Positions 55,967 through 64,000 of a stretch of DNA of 64,000 nt are shown one piece after another (within the stretch, counting starts at the first letter, position 1; the number at the start of each line of letters is the position of its first letter). Under the pieces are notes generated by a model. That model saw only the letters and a list, made by a program, of their open reading frames with translations. It was not told the origin of the DNA and made no database searches. Source of the stretch: JAGVSR01 sp964458265. GTDB taxonomy: Bacteria; Pseudomonadota; Alphaproteobacteria; Rhizobiales; Hyphomicrobiaceae. The translations under genes and the position numbers were made by a program. The stretch covers positions 8,064 through 72,063 of the forward strand of contig CAYWIF010000015.1 in the NCBI GenBank assembly GCA_964458265.1, read 5' to 3'.

Positions 55967-56563
55967 TCAGCTTGCCGGCGGCACAGCACTTTGCGCTTTG
56001 CGAACCGCCGGCAGCACGCGTTCCGCCACGCTTTGGCTGGTCAGCGGCCCGACGTGCTTGTAGGCAATCCGCCCTTGCCCATCGACGACGAATGTTTCCG
56101 GCATCCCGTAAACGCCCCACTCGATTGCGCCGCGGCCCTTCTGGTCGACGCCAAGTGCCCCGAACGGATTGCCATAGCGGCCGAGGAACCGTCGCGCATT
56201 CTCGGCTTCGTCCTTGTAATTGACGCCATAGAGCGTGACACCCGGCTCCTTCGCCAGCTCGACCAGCAGCGGATGCTCCTCGACGCAGGGTGCGCACCAC
56301 GACGCCCAGAAATTGACGACCGTCACTCGTCCTTTGGCAAGATCGGCTGCGCTAAACCCCGGAACGCCGGCCTGGCCGTCCAGTGCTGGGAAATCGGTCG
56401 CCGGCGCCGGTTTGCCGATCAGCGCCGACGGCAGCTTTGACGGATCGCCCGACTTCAAGGCGAACTGAAACAGGATTGCGACAGCCAGAAAGATCGCCAG
56501 CGGAACGAACACCCACGCCCTGCCGCTGCGGCCGCCGGCCACGCCGTCAATCTGCTCGGTCAT
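55967..56563 (-). CDS. ccmG: CcmG/DsbE thiol:disulfide oxidoreductase
   Basis: Membrane-anchored periplasmic thioredoxin for cytochrome c maturation. 198 residues from ATG 56563; helix FVPLAIFLAVAILFQFAL, then the thioredoxin fold with WASWCAPCVEEHP (CxxC) and cis-Pro near GMPETFVVD. It reduces apocytochrome cysteines before heme ligation. Last of ccmABCDG here. Confidence 0.95.
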   Translation of the reverse strand: MTEQIDGVAGGRSGRAWVFVPLAIFLAVAILFQFALKSGDPSKLPSALIGKPAPATDFPALDGQAGVPGFSAADLAKGRVTVVNFWASWCAPCVEEHPLLVELAKEPGVTLYGVNYKDEAENARRFLGRYGNPFGALGVDQKGRGAIEWGVYGMPETFVVDGQGRIAYKHVGPLTSQSVAERVLPAVRKAQSAVPPAS

Positions 56564-56567
56564 CGTC

Positions 56568-56744
56568 TCAGATCTCCTTGGCCGCCCGCGACCGGCGCGA
56601 CACGCCCCGGGCTTCCAGCTCGGCGAGCCGCAACTTGAGCCGCGCGCCGTCCCACACGAGCCAGCCGATGACGCCCACCAGCACCGCCGCATAGATCGCG
56701 TACGAAGCCCAGATGAATGCCGCGTGCGGACCCAGATCGATCAT
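56568..56744 (-). CDS. ccmD: Heme exporter protein CcmD
   Basis: 58 residues from ATG 56744 (MIDLGPHAAFIWASYAIYAA), GGAG eight bases upstream; a GTG at 56753 overlapping the ccmC stop is possible. One membrane helix then a charged tail. Helps release holo-CcmE from CcmAB-C. Between ccmC and ccmG. Confidence 0.9.
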   Translation of the reverse strand: MIDLGPHAAFIWASYAIYAAVLVGVIGWLVWDGARLKLRLAELEARGVSRRSRAAKEI

Positions 56745-56749
56745 TGAAC

Positions 56750-57538
56750 TCACTCCGCCGCCGCCGATGCCGAAACGCCTCGCGCGCGATCCACCTCCGC
56801 CATCGTCAGCGACTTCACGCGCCGCCGCAGGATCTCATTGCGTATGCCCTTCATGTGCAGCGCAAAGAACAAAAGCGAAAACCCGAGCGCGCTGATCAGC
56901 AGCGGCCACAGCAAATCCGGATGGATCGTCGGACCATCCATGCGGATGACGCTCGCCGGTTGATGCAGCGTGTTCCACCAATCGACGGAAAACTTGATGA
57001 TCGGCAGGATCGATACCCCGACAAGCCCGAGCACCGCGCATAGCTTGCCGGCCAGTGCTTCGTCTTCGATGGCCGAACGCAATGCCATCAGGCCGAAATA
57101 GAGAAACAACAAAATGAGCATCGAGGTCAGCCGCGCATCCCACACCCAATAGGTGCCCCACATCGGCTTGCCCCACAGCGAGCCCGTCGCCAGTGCGAGA
57201 AATGTGAACGCCGCACCGATCGGCGCTGCCGCCTTGGCCGAAACATCAGCCAGCGGGTGCCGGAACACGAGATACCCAAAACTCGAAACCGCGATCAGTG
57301 CATACCCCAACATGCCGAGCCACGCCGCCGGCACATGGATGAACATGATCTTGACGGTCTGCCCCTGCTGGTAGTCTTCCGGCGCCACGAAAAACGCGAG
57401 GTAGAGGGCATAGAGGATCAGAGCGGCGGCCGCTCCGGCGAACCAGGGCATCAGCGTACCCGACAGCTGCATGAACCGCGTCGGGTTCGCGAGCTTCTGG
57501 GTCAAGGTCTGCTGCGGTGTGGTGTCGATCTGGCTCAT
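56750..57538 (-). CDS. ccmC: Heme transporter CcmC
   Basis: 262 residues, six membrane helices. Tryptophan-rich heme-handling motif GKPMWGTYWVWDARLTSMLI is complete, with flanking His (HVPAAW). Presents heme to CcmE in the periplasm. Overlaps or nearly overlaps ccmD. Confidence 0.96.
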   Translation of the reverse strand: MSQIDTTPQQTLTQKLANPTRFMQLSGTLMPWFAGAAAALILYALYLAFFVAPEDYQQGQTVKIMFIHVPAAWLGMLGYALIAVSSFGYLVFRHPLADVSAKAAAPIGAAFTFLALATGSLWGKPMWGTYWVWDARLTSMLILLFLYFGLMALRSAIEDEALAGKLCAVLGLVGVSILPIIKFSVDWWNTLHQPASVIRMDGPTIHPDLLWPLLISALGFSLLFFALHMKGIRNEILRRRVKSLTMAEVDRARGVSASAAAE

Positions 57539-57602
57539 GGCGCTGACTTAGGGGTTTTGATCCGCGCGTGCAACGCTGCGGGAAGGCCGTATGGCTAATA
57601 TG

Positions 57603-58271
57603 TCATTGTGTCTGGAAGCGGATCGCCGCCGCCGCCGCCAGCGGTCCGATCACCAGCGAGAACAACGATATGGCCGCCAGGATCAGGAACGATGCCTGGA
57701 AGCCCGATGGACCACCGGTCGCCGCCGAGATCGCCGCAATCCCGAAAATGAGCGTTGGAATGTAAAGGGGCAAAACCAGGAGTGCGAGCAATAGCCCGCT
57801 CCGCCGCGCCCTGAGCGTCAGCGCGGCCCCGGCGGCACCCAGAAAACTGATTGCCGGCGTCCCCACCAGCATGGTCGCGACCAGAACGGGATAAGCGCCA
57901 AGATCCAGATTCAACAAAAGCCCCAGCACGGGTGCCAGCAACGCCAACGGGATGCCGGTCGAAATCCAGTGCGCGAGCGCTTTCGCGGCCGTCGCCAATT
58001 CAAGCGGTAGATCCCCGGTCGCGATGACGTCCAGCGACCCGTCCTCGTCATCCGCCTCGAAAATCCGTGGCAGCGACAGCAGGGCGGAAAGAAGCAACGC
58101 GATCCACAGCACGCCGGGTGCAATGCGCGATAGCAGGTTGAGATCCGGCCCGAGCCCGAGCGGCATCATCGTCACGACGATGAGATAGAACCCGAGCGCC
58201 GTGCCCACCGCCCCGCCTTCGCGCACCTGCAACAGAAGATCGCGCTTCAAAAGCGTCCAGAATGCGCTCAT
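57603..58271 (-). CDS. ccmB: Heme exporter protein CcmB
   Basis: 222-residue membrane partner of the CcmA ATPase, six hydrophobic segments. Start ATG 58271 (MSAFWTLLKRDLLLQVREGG) overlaps the ccmA stop by four bases. Powers release of holo-CcmE. Sixty-four bases separate it from ccmC. Confidence 0.93.
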   Translation of the reverse strand: MSAFWTLLKRDLLLQVREGGAVGTALGFYLIVVTMMPLGLGPDLNLLSRIAPGVLWIALLLSALLSLPRIFEADDEDGSLDVIATGDLPLELATAAKALAHWISTGIPLALLAPVLGLLLNLDLGAYPVLVATMLVGTPAISFLGAAGAALTLRARRSGLLLALLVLPLYIPTLIFGIAAISAATGGPSGFQASFLILAAISLFSLVIGPLAAAAAIRFQTQ

Positions 58272-58903
58272 GCGGCCGCACTCCGCACACCGATCTCGAG
58301 CCGGCGCTCCGACACCAGACCGAGCGGAATATGCGTCGCCGCCAGCAGCAGCCCGCCGCCCGCGAGATGCTGGCGGACACACTCCGCCAAGAGTTTCACC
58401 GATGCGGTATCGAGCGACACCGTTGGCTCATCCAGCAGCCACAGCGGCCGTCGCGTCACAATGAGCCGCGCCAGACACGCGCGCCGCTTCTGACCCGCCG
58501 ACAGATATCCCGCCGGGATCGACGCCAGTGGTTCCAGATCGAACGCCACGAGCGCGTCATCGATGGCGGCATCGTCAGCCGTGCCGCCACCCAGATAAGC
58601 TGCCCAGAAACGCAGGTTCTCCTCGACCGTCAGTGACGGCTTCAGTGCGTTGAGATGTCCGATGTAGTGGGCCTGCGCGGCGATGTCCTTCTCCGCGTCG
58701 CCGCCATCCAGATTGATTGTCCCGCCCGCGGCGCCGATGAGACCGGCCACCGTGCGGATGACCGTCGTTTTGCCCGCGCCGTTCGGACCCGTCAGCACCA
58801 GCGCCTCGCCCGCCTCGATCGCGAACGACAGTCCATCCACAATACGCCGCGCGCCGCGATCCACGACGAGATTTTTAACCGACAAGCGCACTAGGAAATC
58901 CAT
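58268..58903 (-). CDS. ccmA: Heme exporter ATP-binding protein CcmA
   Basis: ABC ATPase of 211 residues. Walker A LTGPNGAGKTTVIRTVAG, signature LSAGQKRRACLARL, Walker B WLLDEPTVSLD. First gene of ccmABCDG. Start ATG 58903; a GTG 15 bases on is possible. Other Ccm genes (E, F, H) must lie elsewhere. Confidence 0.95.
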   Translation of the reverse strand: MDFLVRLSVKNLVVDRGARRIVDGLSFAIEAGEALVLTGPNGAGKTTVIRTVAGLIGAAGGTINLDGGDAEKDIAAQAHYIGHLNALKPSLTVEENLRFWAAYLGGGTADDAAIDDALVAFDLEPLASIPAGYLSAGQKRRACLARLIVTRRPLWLLDEPTVSLDTASVKLLAECVRQHLAGGGLLLAATHIPLGLVSERRLEIGVRSAAA

Positions 58904-58908
58904 TCAAC

Positions 58909-58950
58909 GTGCATGGCGGCCGGCTCCCCGCGGGGGAGCAGCCAATGCAC
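58909..58950. repeat. Interspersed hairpin element, copy B
   Basis: Outer arms GTGCAT (58909-58914) and ATGCAC (58945-58950) enclose the core GCCGGCTCCCCGC shared with copy A, then GGGGGAGCAG. AACTAA follows, as in copy A. The arms differ from copy A yet remain complementary. It lies just upstream of ccmA, between divergent ccmA and acnA. Confidence 0.75.
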
Positions 58951-59170
58951 AACTAAGGTGCACTAAAGAGAGGCGGATTGCCGCAAAATCGCACGCGCGC
59001 CGTGGCTGGTTCTCTCTGATTTGCGCCTATATAAAGGCGTTGCCTTTGATTTCGCCAGTGCAAAAAAATGAGCAGCTGTGGCCCGCGCGTTCACACTGCT
59101 CCTCTAAGCCTGCCTGCCGCCGCGCACCGGCGATGGATCGTTCACCATTGAGCTTCCGAGGAGACGAACT

Positions 59171-61885
<2,715 letters not shown>

Positions 61886-61966
61886 GGTGCGGTGTTATGT
61901 ATCTAGGGAAAGATTCGGCCGGAACTTGACGTCCCAACAAACAAAGTTGACCGCCAGAAAAGCAGA

Positions 61967-61986
61967 GGCCCCGCCGAAGCGGGGCC
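61967..61986. terminator. GC-rich hairpin after acnA
   Basis: GGCCCCGC / GCGGGGCC with loop CGAA. On the minus strand it is followed by TCTGCTTTTC; on the plus strand no U run follows. Orientation is unclear, and it may serve acnA weakly. Confidence 0.6.
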
Positions 61987-62084
61987 AAGTCACATCACGC
62001 ATAGCTTGCAATCGCCAACGCGTGACGGCCTCCTTGCGGAGGACTTAAGCCCGATGCCGAAGCAGAGCGGGTACAGGGTATGAA

Positions 62085-62094
62085 NNNNNNNNNN
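62085..62094. other. Assembly gap (10 N)
   Basis: Ten N between acnA and the methyltransferase gene. Linkage of the two sides rests on scaffolding, so the distance and even the join are not proven by sequence. Confidence 0.95.
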
Positions 62095-62137
62095 GCGTAG
62101 GGGCGGGCTAGCGTGCGGCACCATCACCGGGACGAAC

Positions 62138-62176
62138 AAAACGGGCGTGGACCGAATCCCACGCCCGTTTCGCTTT
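62138..62176. terminator. Strong intrinsic terminator
   Basis: Stem AAACGGGCGTGG (62139-62150) / CCACGCCCGTTT (62159-62170), eight-base loop, then CGCTTTTT. Faces right on the plus strand and may end a transcript coming from acnA or from sequence lost in the N gap. Confidence 0.88.
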
Positions 62177-62251
62177 TTGCGTCCCGATATGTTTCAAAAA
62201 AAACGCACCGCATTGCAAAACCATTCCAAAATACTGCTTTAACCCCTCCCC

Positions 62252-62277
62252 GAGTCGTTTTGACTCAGTGATGAGTC
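62252..62277. promoter_or_regulatory. Overlapping GAGTC/GACTCA dyads upstream of methyltransferase
   Basis: GAGTC (62252-62256), GACTCA (62262-62267) and TGAGTC (62272-62277) give two overlapping dyads. They stand about 50 bases before the ATG, near a possible -10 TATACT at about 62299. Candidate operator for the methyltransferase gene. Confidence 0.45.
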
Positions 62278-62327
62278 TTTACTAACCCGGTGATTCTTAT
62301 ACTCTTTTCAAACAGGGGAGATTTGCC

Positions 62328-62924
62328 ATGGCTGACGCAACATATAATCTCAATGGTGGCTTTAAGCCCACAATGAAGAGGTTCGCCGATCTTGACGGAC
62401 CCGACTATTTTCCGACTCCAGCTTGGGCAACCTTTGCTCTACTTGATAACGAGAACTTCAAAGGAGAGACGTGGGAATGCGCTTGTGGAGACGGCGCAAT
62501 GTCGAAGGTTCTCGAGACCGCCTGTAAGAAGGTCTCGAGTTCGGATCTGTTCGACCGGGGTTACGGTGATCACGGGATCGACTTCACCGCGTCTTCTCGA
62601 CAAGTTCAAAACATTATCACGAACCCGCCTTACAACAGTGCTGAGCAATTTGTTGATGCGGGGCTGAAGCAATCAAAGAATAAGTTTGCACTTTTGCTTA
62701 GGCTTGCATTCCTCGAGGGCGCAAACCGATCACGAACAATTTTTGCGCTTCATCCTCCAGCTCGCGTGTGGGTCTTTAGCGAGCGCATCACATTTTATCC
62801 TGCAGGCGCCGAGCGCAAGGGATCGGGCACCACAGCATACGCGTGGTATGTTTGGGACAAAGACGCCCCGAATACCACAGAACTCAAATGGTTCCGTCCG
62901 GGATACAAGGCCAAGTATGGCTGA
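62328..62924 (+). CDS. Small adenine-methyltransferase-like protein
   Basis: 198 residues, lower G+C than its neighbours. ECACGDGAMSKVLE resembles SAM motif I, and IITNPPYNSAEQFVDAG holds the NPPY motif typical of N6-adenine methyltransferases. There is no room for a separate target-recognition domain, as in small phage-encoded enzymes. AGGGGAG precedes the ATG. Convergent with the next gene, two bases apart. Origin by transfer is likely; the target is unknown. Confidence 0.72.
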   Translation: MADATYNLNGGFKPTMKRFADLDGPDYFPTPAWATFALLDNENFKGETWECACGDGAMSKVLETACKKVSSSDLFDRGYGDHGIDFTASSRQVQNIITNPPYNSAEQFVDAGLKQSKNKFALLLRLAFLEGANRSRTIFALHPPARVWVFSERITFYPAGAERKGSGTTAYAWYVWDKDAPNTTELKWFRPGYKAKYG

Positions 62925-62926
62925 AA

Positions 62927-63223
62927 TTATTTCAGGTAATTTCTGCCTGCCTCAGTGATGGTCAGCCTTCCGGGCTCGTACGCTGCATAGCCTTCGCAAA
63001 TTATGTTTCCCTCGGCCGTTCGATGCGAGACAAGGTTTCGAAGCTGCTGCTCCCAAACTTCCTCTCCATTGCGGGTTTCCGAAGGTCGGCGATCCTCATC
63101 TGACAATTTCACATAATCAGGAAGTGCCTTTTTCAACTGTTCAATTGTTGCGCTGCCACCCGGACTATCTGCGAGAATACGCAGCACTGCTTGTCCAATT
63201 TCTGATTCAGTAATCTTCGACAT
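62927..63223 (-). CDS. Small winged-helix-like protein, resembling Mrr N-terminal domain
   Basis: 98 residues. IGQAVLRILADSPGGSATIE, a helix-rich middle and closing RLTITEAGRNYLK fit a winged-helix domain such as that at the N-terminus of Mrr-type restriction proteins. No nuclease domain follows. AT-rich like the convergent methyltransferase gene. May be a regulator or a remnant; similarity is judged by eye. Confidence 0.6.
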   Translation of the reverse strand: MSKITESEIGQAVLRILADSPGGSATIEQLKKALPDYVKLSDEDRRPSETRNGEEVWEQQLRNLVSHRTAEGNIICEGYAAYEPGRLTITEAGRNYLK

Positions 63224-63342
63224 ACGTAGCTCCCTAATCGATTTTCCCTCAAATCATCAGCACTTCCACTTCTGGATATACGCAACTTTTGATTCTGAAA
63301 ACCCGTGCAACGACAATCTGCGGTGGCGGTCCGCGAATACCA

Positions 63343-64000
63343 TCACCCCCCAAACCCCCGCTTCTTCAGCAAGCTCTCCACCCTCGGTGCCCGCCCCCGG
63401 AAGGCCACATACGCCTCCAGCGGATCGCGCCGGTTCCCGGCCGAATAGACGTGCTGTTTGAGCTTTGCCGCCGTCTTCCGGTCGTAGATGTCGCCCGCCT
63501 CCTCGAAGGCCGCGAACGCATCCGCGTCCATCACCTCCGACCACAGGTAGCTGTAATACCCCGCCGCATACCCGCCCATGATGTGCTGGAAGTGCGGAAT
63601 GCGATGCCGCATCACCACTTCCCGAGGCATTCCCAATCGAGACAGCGTCGTCTTCTCGAATTCGCCGACATCGAGACCGTCGGCGGCTTCCAGCGCGTGC
63701 AGATCCATATCGACCAGCGCGGACGCCACATACTCCGCCGTCGCAAACCCCTGATTGAACGTCCGCGACTCCTGTATGCGCTTCATCAGGCTCTCCGGCA
63801 TCGGCTTGCCGGTCTTGAAATGCGTGGCGAACTTCCGCAGCACCTCCGGCCGCGTCAGCCAATGCTCATAAAGCTGCGACGGCAGCTCCACGAAATCGCG
63901 CGACACGTTGGTTCCAGAGAGAGACGGATACATCACGTCCGACAACAGCCCGTGCAGCCCATGCCCGAACTCGTGAAACAACGTCCGCGCATCGTCGATG
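63343..64000 (-). CDS. M3 family oligopeptidase, partial
   Basis: C-terminal part of an M3 zinc metallopeptidase (oligopeptidase A / Dcp type), cytoplasmic peptide degradation. The zinc motif FHEFGHGLHGLL (HExxH) and the third ligand in DFVELPSQLYEHW are present, followed by IMGGYAAGYYSYLWSEVMDADAF. The gene continues past the window end; the apparent TTG start near 63981 is internal. The real protein should be near 680 residues. Confidence 0.92.
   Translation of the reverse strand, partial: IDDARTLFHEFGHGLHGLLSDVMYPSLSGTNVSRDFVELPSQLYEHWLTRPEVLRKFATHFKTGKPMPESLMKRIQESRTFNQGFATAEYVASALVDMDLHALEAADGLDVGEFEKTTLSRLGMPREVVMRHRIPHFQHIMGGYAAGYYSYLWSEVMDADAFAAFEEAGDIYDRKTAAKLKQHVYSAGNRRDPLEAYVAFRGRAPRVESLLKKRGFGG

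Larger units (their letters stand above)
61886..62327. other. Gene-free stretch with hairpins and an assembly gap
   Basis: About 440 bases with no supported gene. It holds two terminator-like hairpins, a ten-base N run, and AT-rich DNA from about 62200 that should carry the promoter of the methyltransferase gene. Confidence 0.6.

Noticed and set aside
62262..62277. C-box of a restriction-modification controller protein
   Set aside because: The dyad has eight bases between GACT and AGTC, not the three of the classical C-box, and no controller or endonuclease gene is present.

Overview
The window looks like chromosomal DNA from an alphaproteobacterium of the Hyphomicrobiales, probably close to Hyphomicrobium. 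This is inferred from high G+C, several GTG/TTG starts with good ribosome-binding sites, and gene orders typical of the group: rpmH-rnpA-yidC-engB-argB, atpHAGDC without the Fo genes, zapE-mdh-sucCDAB-lpd, sdhCDAB, ccmABCDG, and a mesaconyl-CoA hydratase/malyl-CoA-type lyase pair. Nearly all of it is core metabolism. It is a scaffold with two runs of N (22467-22566 and 62085-62094). The first lies inside a gene and is flanked by the same 55 bases on both sides, which points to an assembly artefact.

Layout. 1-1019: a Fic gene cut by the window edge, beside a tRNA-Arg(ACG), a possible island junction. 1255-6103 (minus): an orphan histidine kinase, then DUF547 / TVP38 / FAD-disulfide oxidoreductase as one module. 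6191-13223 (plus): rpmH, rnpA, yidC, engB, argB and a HAD nucleotidase, interrupted by an antisense gene for a membrane-anchored Clp-N/proline-rich protein. 13220-19028 (minus): a small secreted protein, SDR, 3-hydroxybutyryl-CoA dehydrogenase, EtfA/EtfB, rhomboid protease, cobalamin adenosyltransferase and a HIG1-type membrane protein. 19346-23693 (plus): EnvC-like LytM protein, CtpA protease and two tandem RppH-like Nudix genes. 23780-29133 (minus): the F1 ATP synthase operon, with an 85-aa zinc-ribbon-like gene between atpD and atpC and a terminator-like hairpin between atpH and atpA.

29514-35802: a small membrane protein, priA, fructose-6-phosphate aldolase/transaldolase, HU, an Old Yellow Enzyme and xerC. 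35911-46515 (minus): zapE, mdh, sucCD, sucAB and lpd, most of the TCA cycle. Upstream of zapE is a tandem array of about eight 35-37 bp units, each a hairpin with compensatory changes between units. 47325-47447 holds a 40-residue Lys/Ala-rich histone-tail-like protein behind AT-rich, dyad-containing DNA. 47629-54285 (minus): sdhCDAB with an unknown gene between sdhA and sdhB, preceded by the two acyl-CoA enzymes. 54396-58903: pyridoxal kinase, beta-carbonic anhydrase and the ccm heme export/maturation genes. 59171-61885: aconitase. 62100-63223: a lower-G+C patch with a small adenine-methyltransferase-like gene convergent with a winged-helix-like gene. The window ends inside an M3 oligopeptidase.

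Together, Etf plus hydroxyacyl-CoA dehydrogenase, the mesaconyl-/malyl-CoA enzymes, aconitase, Suc, Sdh, Mdh, F1 ATP synthase and cytochrome c maturation describe an aerobic, respiring cell that probably assimilates C2/C4 acyl-CoA units. The observations most worth a second look are the hairpin array, the Clp-N membrane protein, the interspersed covarying hairpin (35868 and 58909), the unknown genes inside the atp and sdh operons, and the small methyltransferase patch.
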